From Streptomyces spiroverticillatus (GTDB taxonomy: Bacteria > Actinomycetota > Actinomycetes > Streptomycetales > Streptomycetaceae), in contig BMUX01000002.1 in assembly GCA_014650415.1 (NCBI GenBank), positions 674,884-738,883 on the forward strand: a stretch of DNA of 64,000 bases, written 5' to 3'. The translations under genes were made by a program, and so were the position numbers. Shown piece after piece: positions 9,195 through 18,214 of the stretch. The notes beneath the pieces are model-generated. The model was not told where the DNA came from and did no database searches. It saw nothing but the letters and a program-made list of their open reading frames with translations. How positions within the stretch are numbered: the first letter of the stretch is position 1; each line of letters starts with the position of its first letter.

Positions 9195-9211
9195 TCTGAC
9201 GGAAGGTCAGA
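9195..9211 (-). promoter_or_regulatory. Second inverted repeat, CTGAC-N5-GTCAG class
   Basis: TCTGACGGAAGGTCAGA is a perfect 6-bp inverted repeat with a 5-bp spacer. It is separated by one base from the KstR-type box. The same CTGAC-N5-GTCAG core is upstream of the oxidoreductase gene at 12693. It looks like a TetR-family operator whose regulator is unknown. Confidence 0.6.
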
Positions 9212-9273
9212 CGAGGGTCGGGATTGCTCCCGGGCGGGCTCCGTCCGCACCGCCCCCGGTACCGGGGTGTGTT

Positions 9274-10412
<1,139 letters not shown>

Positions 10413-10434
10413 GCGTCCCGCATAGCATCGCCCT

Positions 10435-11430
10435 GTGTCGTACGACGGTCAGTTCCCCCACGCAGACCCGCCCGAGCCCGAATACCGGGAGCCCCCGCGC
10501 CGAGGGCGCGGCACCGCGCTCATCGTGGCCGCCGCCCTGGTGCCCACCGCTCTGGCGGGGTGGCTCGTCTGGCAGGCGATGAGCGGGCCCGGGGACGAGC
10601 CGCCCCCGAAGGTGCTTCCCCTGCCGAGCCAGAGCACGCAGAACACGGCGTCCGCGGCAGGGGGCAGCAGCCCCGCCCCGCCGGTGACGTCCACCACGCC
10701 CTCGGCCCCCGCGAGGACCACCACCGCGCCCGACCCCGACCCCAAGCCCGGCACCGGTCCCCTCGCCGGCCGGGTCGTCGTCGTCGACCCCGGGCACAAC
10801 CCCGGGAATTTCCGGCACACTCGCGAAATCAATCGCCAGGTGAACATCGGAACGAACAGCAAGGAATGCGACACCACGGGTACGGCGAGCAATGCCGGTT
10901 ACACCGAGGCGGAATTCACACTCGATGTTTCGCGCCGTCTGAAAACGCTTCTCGAAAAGCAGGGCGCAACCGTCAAATTCACCCAGAACGCCGACCGCCC
11001 GTACGGGCCCTGTGTCGACGAACGCGCCCGTATCGGCAACGCCGCGAAGGCCGACGCCGTGCTGTCCATCCATGCGGACGGGTCCTCGTCCGGCAATCGC
11101 GGCTTCCATGTGATCCTGCCCGCACGGGTGAAATCCGGGGCCGCGGACACCTCTTCGATCGTCGGTCCTTCGCGCACCCTGGGCGAGGCGATCGTCGGCA
11201 ACTTCGTCCGGGAGACCGGGGACGCGCCCGCCAACTACCTTGACGCGCCCAATGGTTTGGTGGTCCGCCGGGACCTCGGCGGGCTCAACCTGTCGACCGT
11301 GCCGAAGGTCTTCATCGAGTGCGGAAACATGCGCGACCGCAAGGACATCGCCCTGATGACCGACCCCGCCTGGCGGCAGAAGGCCGCCCGGGGCATGGCC
11401 GAGGGCATCAGCGCCTTCCTGCGGGGGTAG
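10435..11430 (+). CDS. N-acetylmuramoyl-L-alanine amidase (Amidase_3), membrane-anchored
   Basis: Peptidoglycan hydrolase of 331 residues. It has a cytoplasmic N-terminus, one membrane segment (about residues 27-46), a Ser/Thr/Pro-rich linker (50-105) and a zinc-dependent Amidase_3 domain (about 112-328). Zinc and catalytic residues sit in VVVDPGHNPG, the Glu of GYTEAEFTLDVS, the His of VLSIHADGSSSG and the Glu of FIECGNM. It cleaves the amide between MurNAc and L-Ala outside the membrane. The start is GTG 10435. A patch at 10801-10985 inside the catalytic domain uses AT-ending codons (AAT, AAA, GAA, TTT) that are rare elsewhere in the window. Confidence 0.92.
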   Translation: MSYDGQFPHADPPEPEYREPPRRGRGTALIVAAALVPTALAGWLVWQAMSGPGDEPPPKVLPLPSQSTQNTASAAGGSSPAPPVTSTTPSAPARTTTAPDPDPKPGTGPLAGRVVVVDPGHNPGNFRHTREINRQVNIGTNSKECDTTGTASNAGYTEAEFTLDVSRRLKTLLEKQGATVKFTQNADRPYGPCVDERARIGNAAKADAVLSIHADGSSSGNRGFHVILPARVKSGAADTSSIVGPSRTLGEAIVGNFVRETGDAPANYLDAPNGLVVRRDLGGLNLSTVPKVFIECGNMRDRKDIALMTDPAWRQKAARGMAEGISAFLRG

Positions 11431-11653
11431 GGCACTCCGGCGGCCGGTGCGGGGGGCAGGTTACCGACCGGCAACGAAGGGGACGGCCCCATCGGCCGGA
11501 CGATACATTCATCCGTACGATGGGGAACCGCCCCGAGCCGCCCCTGAGCCCAGCGCCGAGTCCACGCGTGATCCGCGTTGCACCGACGCCGCGACAACTG
11601 CTCCGATACCGCCCCGATAAACCCCGAAGTAGACGACTGACAAAGGACTTTAA

Positions 11654-12490
11654 GTGAACATCCGCTCTCTCACACGAGGCGATGGGGTGGTGATCGCAGC
11701 AGCGGTGGTGCTGTTCATCGCCTCGTTCCTCAACCTGTACTCCGTCGAGACCAGGTGCGTCGGCAACTACTGCCCGCCGTCCGTCAGCGTCAATGCCTGG
11801 GAAGTGCTTCCCTCGCTGATGACCATCTACCTCGGGGGCATCATCGCCGCGGCGCTGATCGTCATCGCCCGCGGCCTGCCGGGGCAGCGCAAGGTCGCCG
11901 GGATCGAGCTCGGGCAGTTCGGCGTCGCGCTGGCCATCTTCGCGGCCTGGTCGGCGTTCTGGACGATCGTCGACGGCGGCCGCAGCGGTCCGGGCATGAT
12001 CATCGGCCTGATCGGCGCCCTGGCCCTGGCGGCGGGCGCGGTCGCGTCCCCGCTGGTCCCCGCGCTGAAGGCCCCGCTGATGAGCGCCCCGAAGCCGACC
12101 GTCGCGGGCCAGCCGTACGGCGCCCAGCCCGGCACCGGTTACGGCTACCCGGGCGGCCAGCAGCAGTCGTACGGCGGCCAGCCCGCCACCGGCGGCTACG
12201 GCTACCCGGCCGGCGCCCAGGACCCGCAGGCCGCCGCCGCGCAGGCGCAGCCCTCGCAGGGCGGGCAGGCCCCGGCCGCCGCCGACGCGTCGGGCTTCGC
12301 GCCGTTCTGGTTCGCCGTTCCGGTGGCGCGCCCGCTGTACCCGGAGGACGGCTCGCCGACCCCGATCGCGGAACTGGCCCCCGGCACCTGGTACTTGGCC
12401 GTGGACCAGCGCGGTCCGGGCCTGATCGCCCAGACCCAGGACGGCCGTCGCGGCCTGCTCCAGGACACCACGGGCATCCAGCGCGGCTGA
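11654..12490 (+). CDS. Conserved membrane protein with Gly/Tyr/Pro-rich tail (DUF5336-like)
   Basis: Integral membrane protein of 278 residues. Four hydrophobic helices lie at about 12-30, 53-73, 88-108 and 117-135. A low-complexity cytoplasmic segment with GYGYP and QPYGAQP motifs (150-215) follows. The conserved C-terminal domain (about 220-278) contains APFWFAVPVARPLYPEDG and PGTWYLAVDQRGPGLIAQTQ. A GTG start gives the hydrophobic N-terminus; upstream is 223 bp with no gene. I recognise this as a family seen in actinomycetes but know no defined function. A strong hairpin terminator follows. Confidence 0.8.
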   Translation: MNIRSLTRGDGVVIAAAVVLFIASFLNLYSVETRCVGNYCPPSVSVNAWEVLPSLMTIYLGGIIAAALIVIARGLPGQRKVAGIELGQFGVALAIFAAWSAFWTIVDGGRSGPGMIIGLIGALALAAGAVASPLVPALKAPLMSAPKPTVAGQPYGAQPGTGYGYPGGQQQSYGGQPATGGYGYPAGAQDPQAAAAQAQPSQGGQAPAAADASGFAPFWFAVPVARPLYPEDGSPTPIAELAPGTWYLAVDQRGPGLIAQTQDGRRGLLQDTTGIQRG

Positions 12491-12506
12491 CGTACGCGCA
12501 CTCTTC

Positions 12507-12541
12507 AGCGGCCCCCGCCTCACACCGAGGCGGGGGCCGCT
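12507..12541 (+). terminator. Hairpin terminator
   Basis: A perfect 15-bp stem, AGCGGCCCCCGCCTC (12507-12521), pairs with 12527-12541 across a 5-nt loop, 16 bp after the membrane-protein stop. No U-tract follows, as is normal in Streptomyces. Confidence 0.85.
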
Positions 12542-12620
12542 GCCGTGTCCGGGCCGCTGCCTGGCCGCTGCCGTGTCCGGGCCGCTGCCTGGCCGCCGCC
12601 GCGCCCGGGCCGCTGCCTTG
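12537..12620. repeat. Tandem repeat, 3 x 28 bp
   Basis: Two identical 28-bp units at 12537-12564 and 12565-12592 begin CCGCTGCCGTGTCCGGG. A third diverged unit lies at 12593-12620. The array overlaps the terminator's right arm and ends just before the oxidoreductase promoter. Confidence 0.85.
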
Positions 12621-12654
12621 TCCGGGCCGGTCCGCGACCGTACAGTCTGCGTGT

Positions 12655-12669
12655 CTGACTGTGTGTCAG
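12655..12669 (+). promoter_or_regulatory. CTGAC-N5-GTCAG inverted repeat upstream of oxidoreductase
   Basis: CTGACTGTGTGTCAG is a perfect 5-bp inverted repeat with a 5-bp spacer, ending 23 bp before the ATG at 12693. It has the same core and spacer length as the element beside the fused acyl-CoA dehydrogenase (9196-9210). Confidence 0.6.
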
Positions 12670-12692
12670 TTACGTCAACGGGAGGTCCCGGC

Positions 12693-13697
12693 ATGCGACT
12701 TGGCCTTGCGCTCGGTTACTGGGGGCGCGGCCCCGACCCCGGTCACCTGGCGCTCGTGCAGGAGGCGGAGCGGCTGGGGTACGACTCGGTGTGGACGTCG
12801 GAGGCATGGGGCTCGGACGCGTTCACCCCGCTGACCTGGTACGCGGCGCACACCACCCGGATCCGGCTGGGCACCGCGATCGTGCAGATGGCGGCCCGCA
12901 CCCCGACCGCGACGGCCATGCACGCACTGACCCTGGACCATCTGTCGGGCGGGCGGATGATGCTCGGGCTCGGACTGTCCGGACCGCAGGTGGTGGAGGG
13001 CTGGTACGGCCGCCCCTTCCCCCGCAGCCCGCTGACGGCCACCCGGGAGTACGTCGACGTGGTGCGCCAGGTGCTGCGCCGCGAGGCCCCGGTGGAACTG
13101 GCCGGGCGCTTCCACGCGCATCCGTACCGGGGCGCGGACGGCGCCGGCATCGGCAAGCCGCTGAAGCCGATCGTGCACCCGCTCCGCGCCGACCTGCCGG
13201 TCCTGCTCGGCGCGGAGGGCCCGAAGAACATCGAGCAGACCACCCGCATCGCGGACGGCTGGCTGCCGCTGTACTGGTCGCCGATGCGTCCGGATGTCTA
13301 TCAACTGCCTTCCCTGCCAAGGGATTTCATGGTGGCTCCCATGGCTCGCGCGCACGTCTGCGACGACGTCTCCGAGGGGCTGTTGCCGGTGAAGGCGATG
13401 CTCGGCTTCTACATCGGCGGCATGGGGCATGCCGCGAAGAACTTCCACGCCGACCTGATGGCCCGCATGGGGTACGAGGAGGAGGCCCGCCGCATCCAGG
13501 AGCTGTTCCTCGCCGGGCGCAAGCAGGAGGCGGTGCTGGCCGTTCCGGACGCCTTCGCGGACGAGATCTCGCTGGTCGGCCCGCGTGCCCGGATCGCGGA
13601 ACGCCTGGAGCTGTGGCGCAAGGGCCCGGTGACGGACCTCCTGGTCACGTCCCCGGACCCGCACACGCTGAGGGTGCTGGCGGGGCTGAATGCGTGA
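12693..13697 (+). CDS. LLM-class F420-dependent oxidoreductase (luciferase-like)
   Basis: Enzyme of 334 residues in the bacterial-luciferase TIM-barrel superfamily, expected to use coenzyme F420 or FMN. The family start is visible (MRLGLALGYWG), followed by GYDSVWTSEAWGSDAFTPL, RIRLGTAIVQMAARTPTATAM, LDHLSGGRMMLGLGLSGPQ and the C-terminal LVGPRARIAERL. It resembles mycobacterial Rv3520c, a KstR-regulated F420-type enzyme; this is a similarity from memory, not an alignment. ATG 12693 has a GGGAGG ribosome-binding site. The upstream CTGAC-N5-GTCAG element links it to the sterol-type acyl-CoA dehydrogenase gene. Confidence 0.9.
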   Translation: MRLGLALGYWGRGPDPGHLALVQEAERLGYDSVWTSEAWGSDAFTPLTWYAAHTTRIRLGTAIVQMAARTPTATAMHALTLDHLSGGRMMLGLGLSGPQVVEGWYGRPFPRSPLTATREYVDVVRQVLRREAPVELAGRFHAHPYRGADGAGIGKPLKPIVHPLRADLPVLLGAEGPKNIEQTTRIADGWLPLYWSPMRPDVYQLPSLPRDFMVAPMARAHVCDDVSEGLLPVKAMLGFYIGGMGHAAKNFHADLMARMGYEEEARRIQELFLAGRKQEAVLAVPDAFADEISLVGPRARIAERLELWRKGPVTDLLVTSPDPHTLRVLAGLNA

Positions 13698-13700
13698 GGG

Positions 13701-14342
13701 CTAGCGTGCGACCCGGTCCTCGGGCCGGCCGGGAAGCTGCCCCGGGAGCTGGGCCGGGGTGCCGCCCTTGGCCAGCTCGCCCGCCGACGGCACCTTGTCG
13801 GTGACCTCCGCGCCCGCCCCCTTGCCCGCGTCCTTCACATTCCCGATGACCTTCTCGAAGAGCCCGATCTCGCCCGCGCCGACACTGCCCGCCGCCAGCT
13901 TGGAGCCGAGGCCCTTGAGGGACTCGATGCCGTCGGAGAGCGGGGCGACCGCCTTGGACAGCAGCGGGTCGCCCTTGGCGTTGTTCACCGCCGCCTTCAG
14001 CCTGTTGTACGTGAAGGCTCCCGCGAGACCGGCCTTGACCAGCGCGAACTTCCGCCCGTCCGCACCGCTCTGGAACTTGCCCGCCTTGAAGGGCTTCACG
14101 ATCCACTGGTACGCGGCCCCCGCCGCCAGCGACGCGTTGGCGACGAAACGGGTCTTGGCCAGCTTCTGCTTCTCGAACTCGGTGGTGGGAGAGGCCGTGG
14201 CGTTCGCCGACGAGGACGCGTTCGCCGCACTGCCCTTGTCCTTGTCGTTGCAGGCCGCCAGCGGCATCACCAGCGCGCAGGTCAGCGGCACCGCGACGAG
14301 CGCGCGGCGGGCAGGGGTGGCGGTGAGGACGTTACGGGGCAC
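13701..14342 (-). CDS. Putative secreted lipoprotein, unknown function
   Basis: The 213-residue protein begins at GTG 14342, which has a GGGAGG ribosome-binding site 6 bp upstream. This gives a clean lipoprotein signal: basic PARR, hydrophobic stretch, lipobox LAAC near residue 31. The mature part is a Ser/Ala-rich linker, then an Ala/Lys-rich helical domain (about 60-200) containing AYQWIVKPFKAGKF. It converges tail to tail with the oxidoreductase gene with a 3-bp gap. I do not recognise a characterised family. Confidence 0.75.
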   Translation of the reverse strand: MPRNVLTATPARRALVAVPLTCALVMPLAACNDKDKGSAANASSSANATASPTTEFEKQKLAKTRFVANASLAAGAAYQWIVKPFKAGKFQSGADGRKFALVKAGLAGAFTYNRLKAAVNNAKGDPLLSKAVAPLSDGIESLKGLGSKLAAGSVGAGEIGLFEKVIGNVKDAGKGAGAEVTDKVPSAGELAKGGTPAQLPGQLPGRPEDRVAR

Positions 14343-14458
14343 GGCGGGCCTCCCGGGGCCGGTGACGACGACAGCACTTCCCCGCAGCGTCACCCGCACC
14401 CCGTGCACCCACCACCAGGGCAGGGCCATCCGGGTTTGACGCGGTCCTTATAGGCAAC

Positions 14459-14758
14459 ATGTTCGGCATGCCGACACGCACGCGCACCGGAAATCCTGCC
14501 GCGACGCTGATCGCCGTCGTCGCGGACATCGCCGCCCTGATCCTGGGCCTGTGGATCCTGTTCTACCTACTGGACGCCAACCAGGGGAACGCGCTGGTCG
14601 GCTTCATCAAGGACGCCGCGCACTTCCTGGCGGGCTGGTCGTACGACCTGTTCACGTTCGACGAGGAGTGGGCGCGCGTGGTGGCGGGCTACGGTCTGCC
14701 CGCCGTCGTCTACCTCTTCGTGGGCCACGCCATCGCGGGCGCGGTACGCCGCAGCTGA
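14459..14758 (+). CDS. Small two-helix membrane protein
   Basis: The 99-residue product has two hydrophobic segments (about residues 17-39 and 77-95) joined by a polar stretch containing FIKDAAHFLAGWSYDLFTFDEEW. This resembles small Streptomyces membrane proteins of unknown role. It is divergent from the lipoprotein gene, with 116 bp between starts. An internal ATG at 14468 is an alternative start. Confidence 0.7.
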   Translation: MFGMPTRTRTGNPAATLIAVVADIAALILGLWILFYLLDANQGNALVGFIKDAAHFLAGWSYDLFTFDEEWARVVAGYGLPAVVYLFVGHAIAGAVRRS

Positions 14759-14780
14759 CGCACCCCGCCCCCGTACGGAC

Positions 14781-15854
14781 TCAGCAGCAGTCCGGGTCAA
14801 GACCCAGCGGCAGCCGCTCGCCGCTGAACACCGCGCAGGTGGCCTCGTCGCCGCCGAGGGCGGCCACGGCGAGCAGCAGGGAGCCCGCCGTCCAGGTGGT
14901 CAGCTCCTGCGGCCAGATCGCTTTGTCCTCGAAGACGTAGCCCGTCCAGTACAGGCCGCTGCCGTCGTCGGCGCGCAGGTGCTGGACGGACTGGAGGATC
15001 TCCAGGGCCCGGTCCGACTCCCCCATCGCCCAGAGCGCCAGGGCGAGTTCGCAGCTCTCGCCGCCCGTGACCCACGGGTTGGGGAGCACGCAGCGCACCC
15101 CGAGGCCGGGCACGACGAAGTCGTCCCACTGGGCCTCGATGCGTTCCTTGGCGGCGGTACCGGTGAGGGCTCCGGCGAGTACCGGGTAGTACCAGTCCAT
15201 CGAGTAGCGGTTCTTGTCGAGGAAGCGCTCGGGGTGGGACTGGATGGCGTGCCGGAGCGCGCCGACCGCCAACTCCCAGTCGGGCTGCGGCTCTTCGCGC
15301 TGCTCGGCGATGGCGAGGGCGCAGCGCAGCGCCTGGTGGATGGACGAACTGCCGGTCAGGAGCGCGTCGTTGACGGGTGACCCGTCCTCCTCCCGCTTCC
15401 AGCCGATCTCGCCGCCGGGCTGCTGGAGTCCGAGAACGAACTCCACGGCCGCGTACACGGCGGGCCACATCCGGTCGACGAACGCGTCGTCGCCGGTGGC
15501 GAGGTAGTGGTGCCAGACGCCCACCGCGATGTAGGCACAGAAGTTGGTCTCGCGGGAGCGGTCGGTGGCCTGCGTGTGGTCGCCGTCGTGGTACGCCGCG
15601 TACCAGGAGCCGTCCGGGTTCTGGTGGCGGGCCAGCCACTCGTACGCGCGGGCGGCGGCCTCGTGCTCGCCGGCCGCGTCGAGCGCCATGGCGGCCTCGG
15701 TGTGGTCCCACGGGTCGAGGTGGTGGCCGCGGAACCACGGTATGGCGCCGTCCGCGCGCTGCACGGCGAGTATTCCGGCGACGGTCTCCCTGGCCTGATC
15801 GTCCGTCAGGACGCCTTCCAGGACGAGGTGTTCGGTGTACCCGGGGCTCGTCAC
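14781..15854 (-). CDS. Alpha/alpha-toroid (prenyltransferase/glycosidase-like) protein
   Basis: The 357-residue cytoplasmic protein has repeated helical-hairpin motifs of an (alpha/alpha) toroid: AYEWLARHQNPDGSWYAAYHDG, the FVLGLQQPGGEIGWKREEDGSP block, and QSVQHLRADDGSGLYWTGYV. QxxDGSW-like motifs are shared by prenyltransferase/squalene-cyclase and glucoamylase-like families. The GTG start (15854) overlaps the upstream methyltransferase stop as GTGA, so translation is coupled. With the glycosyltransferase and methyltransferase upstream, it forms a three-gene unit probably acting on a glycosylated lipid or polysaccharide. The exact reaction is not inferable. Confidence 0.8.
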   Translation of the reverse strand: MTSPGYTEHLVLEGVLTDDQARETVAGILAVQRADGAIPWFRGHHLDPWDHTEAAMALDAAGEHEAAARAYEWLARHQNPDGSWYAAYHDGDHTQATDRSRETNFCAYIAVGVWHHYLATGDDAFVDRMWPAVYAAVEFVLGLQQPGGEIGWKREEDGSPVNDALLTGSSSIHQALRCALAIAEQREEPQPDWELAVGALRHAIQSHPERFLDKNRYSMDWYYPVLAGALTGTAAKERIEAQWDDFVVPGLGVRCVLPNPWVTGGESCELALALWAMGESDRALEILQSVQHLRADDGSGLYWTGYVFEDKAIWPQELTTWTAGSLLLAVAALGGDEATCAVFSGERLPLGLDPDCC

Positions 15855-16603
15855 TTGGTGTCCGTACCGGACGCGGCCGCGCCGACGGGAAGGTGCGGCT
15901 TGGTGGCGTACGCGACGAAGCTCTTGCCGATGACCGGGTTGAGGGCCTGCTCGGCGACCTTGGTGAGCAGGGGCTTCTTCATGATGTCCCAGACCAGGAG
16001 CTTGTGGTACGCCTTGACCGGCAGCGCCTTGTCGTTGTCGACGCCAAAAGCGCACTTGAGCCACCAGTACGGCGAGTGCAGGGCGTGCGCGTGGTGCTGG
16101 CCGTACGGCTTGAGCCCGGCCTCCCGCATCTTGCCGAGCAGCTCGTCGGCCTTGTAGATGCGGATGTGCCCGCCCTCGACCTCGTGGTACGCGTCGGAGA
16201 GCGCCCAGCAGACCTTCTCGGGCCCGTAGCGCGGCACGGTGACGGCGATGCGCCCGCCGGGCTTCAGCACACGCACCATCTCGGCGAGCACGCCCTTGTC
16301 GTCCGGGATGTGCTCCATGACCTCGCTGATGATCACGACGTCGAAGGAGGCGTCCGGGAAGGGGAGGTTGAGTGCGTCGCCCTCCATGGCGGTGGCGGTG
16401 GCGCCCTCCGGGGCCTCACCGGCCTCCTTCATGGCGGCGAACCACTTGGCGACCTCGCGGATCTCCTCGCCGTTCTGGTCGAGGGCCACCACCTGGGCGC
16501 CGCGCCGGTAGCACTCGAAGGCGTGCCGGCCTGCGCCGCAGCCCAGGTCGAGGACGCGGTCGCCCGGGGCGAGCGGGAAGCGGGAGAAGTCCACGGTCAG
16601 CAC
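15851..16603 (-). CDS. Class I SAM-dependent methyltransferase (UbiE/Methyltransf_11 type)
   Basis: The 250-residue methyltransferase has motif I VLDLGCGAGRHAFECYRRGAQ (about 19-39), the acidic VVALDQNGE, post-motif LPFPDASFDVVIISEVMEHIPD and LKPGGRIAVTVPRYGPE. The C-terminal 80 residues (SDAYHEVEGGHIRIY, WLKCAFGV) are a typical extension of sugar or lipid methyltransferases. It sits 74 bp after the GT4 gene and overlaps the toroid gene by 4 bp in the same operon. Confidence 0.88.
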   Translation of the reverse strand: MLTVDFSRFPLAPGDRVLDLGCGAGRHAFECYRRGAQVVALDQNGEEIREVAKWFAAMKEAGEAPEGATATAMEGDALNLPFPDASFDVVIISEVMEHIPDDKGVLAEMVRVLKPGGRIAVTVPRYGPEKVCWALSDAYHEVEGGHIRIYKADELLGKMREAGLKPYGQHHAHALHSPYWWLKCAFGVDNDKALPVKAYHKLLVWDIMKKPLLTKVAEQALNPVIGKSFVAYATKPHLPVGAAASGTDTK

Positions 16604-16677
16604 GGGTGCTCAGCTTTCGTCCGGCGGCAGGTAAAACGGTGTGAACGGTCTTGCATACGTCAAGTGCCTTGCGGCGC

Positions 16678-18003
16678 CTACGACTTGGGCGCGCGGGCCT
16701 GGGCCGCGATGGCTGCGCGGTAGCGCTCGGCGGTGCCGATGGCGGCCTGCGTCCAGGTGAACTTCGCCAGCACGCGGGCGCGCCCGGCGGCGCCGAGCCG
16801 GGTGCGGAGGTCGGCGTCGCCCAGCAGCCGGGACAGCTGCCCGGCGAGGGCGTCCGGGTCGCCCGGCGGGACGGCGAGACAGGTCTCCCCGTCCGGTCCC
16901 GCGACCTCGGGGATGGCCCCGCCGGTGGTCGCGACGAGCGGGGTGCCGGTGGCCATGGCCTCGGCCGCCGGAAGCGAGAACCCTTCGTACAGGGAGGGCA
17001 CGCAGGCCACCTGGGCGCTGCGTACGAGGTCGACGAGCTCCGCGTCGCTGATGCCCTTCACGAACTCGACGGCGTGCCCGAGCCCGTACCGCTCGATGGC
17101 CTGGGCGACGGGCCCGTCCTCGGCGCGCTTGCCGACGACGACGAGGTGGGCGTCGGGCCGCTCGGAACGCAGCTTGGCGAGCGCCTCGACGAGATACACG
17201 AGCCCCTTGAGCGGGACGTCGGCACTGGACGTGGTCACGATCCGCCCGGGAACCTCCGGCACGGTCGCATCCGGCGACCACAGGTCCGTATCAGCCCCGA
17301 TGTGCACCACATGAATCCGGTCGCGGCGCACCCCGAGGTGCTCGACGATCTCGGCCTGGGAGGACCCGGAGACGGTGAGGACGGAGGGCAGGCGGCGGGC
17401 GACACGTTTCTGCATGCGCGTGAACCCGTACCAGCGGCGCACGGAGGCCCGCTTGAGCCGCCCCTCGGCGGCATCGAGATCGAGCTGCCGGTCCACGGTG
17501 ATCGGGTGATGAATCGTCGTCACGAGCGGCGCGCCGAGATCCCCGAGCAGCCCGTACCCGAGCGTCTGGTTGTCGTGCACGACGTCGAACTCGCCCTTGC
17601 GGCCTGCCAGATGACGCTTGGCCCGCAGCGAGAAGGTGAGCGGCTCGGGAAACCCGCCGGTCCGCATGGTCGCGAACTCGACCGCGTCGACCCAGTCCCG
17701 GAACTCGTCGCGCCCCGGCGTACGGAAGGGGTCGGGGCTGCGGTAAAGATCGAGGCTCGGCAGCTCGGTCAGCGGAACCCCGCCGTCCAGCACGGGGTAC
17801 GGCTGCGCGCCCAGCACTTCCACGCTGTGCCCGAGCCGCGCCAGCTCGCGCGACAGGTGACGTACGTACACGCCCTGCCCGCCGCAGAACGGGTTCCCCT
17901 TGTACGAGAGCAGCGCGATCCTCAGCGGCCGGTCACTCCCGGCGCTCGCGGCACTGGTGTCGACCCCGGCACGGGGGCCCGCCTGTACGGCCTCAGCGGT
18001 CAC
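16678..18003 (-). CDS. GT4-family glycosyltransferase
   Basis: The 441-residue glycosyltransferase has the GT-B fold. The N-terminal domain opens with LRIALLSYKGNPFCGGQGVYVRHL. The acceptor half contains LTVSGSSQAEIVEHLGV. The donor half contains VVTTSSADVPLKGLVYLVEAL, LVVVGKRAEDGPV and the GT4 signature YEGFSLPAAEAMATGTPLVATTGG. It probably transfers a nucleotide-activated sugar to a lipid or glycan at the inner membrane face. It heads the operon with the methyltransferase and toroid protein. A KstR-type box lies 55 bp upstream of its start, so it might also respond to the divergent regulator. Confidence 0.9.
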   Translation of the reverse strand: MTAEAVQAGPRAGVDTSAASAGSDRPLRIALLSYKGNPFCGGQGVYVRHLSRELARLGHSVEVLGAQPYPVLDGGVPLTELPSLDLYRSPDPFRTPGRDEFRDWVDAVEFATMRTGGFPEPLTFSLRAKRHLAGRKGEFDVVHDNQTLGYGLLGDLGAPLVTTIHHPITVDRQLDLDAAEGRLKRASVRRWYGFTRMQKRVARRLPSVLTVSGSSQAEIVEHLGVRRDRIHVVHIGADTDLWSPDATVPEVPGRIVTTSSADVPLKGLVYLVEALAKLRSERPDAHLVVVGKRAEDGPVAQAIERYGLGHAVEFVKGISDAELVDLVRSAQVACVPSLYEGFSLPAAEAMATGTPLVATTGGAIPEVAGPDGETCLAVPPGDPDALAGQLSRLLGDADLRTRLGAAGRARVLAKFTWTQAAIGTAERYRAAIAAQARAPKS

Positions 18004-18057
18004 TCTCGGCCCCCTTCTTGACGCACTTCCGCCGGAGCGTAGCCGCTGGCGCTAATC

Positions 18058-18071
18058 TAGAACAAGTTCCA
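18058..18071 (+). promoter_or_regulatory. KstR-type operator, box B
   Basis: TAGAACAAGTTCCA is a full match to TNNAACNNGTTNNA. It lies between the divergent glycosyltransferase (start 18003) and the KstR-like gene (start 18215), the position expected for autorepression. Confidence 0.8.
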
Positions 18072-18214
18072 GTGTTGATCGAACACGGAGCTTTGAATCT
18101 ACCGGCAGGACGGAGCGGCGTAAGGTCCGGATCAGGTGATTCGCGCCACGACGCACAGCACGACTCAGCACGACTCAGCAGGGCACTGGGTACGACACGG
18201 GGACACGGGGTCAG

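Noticed and set aside
14781..18003. Glycosyltransferase/methyltransferase/toroid genes as a natural-product cluster
   Set aside because: No scaffold synthase, carrier protein or pathway regulator is near; it reads as a conserved envelope-type operon.
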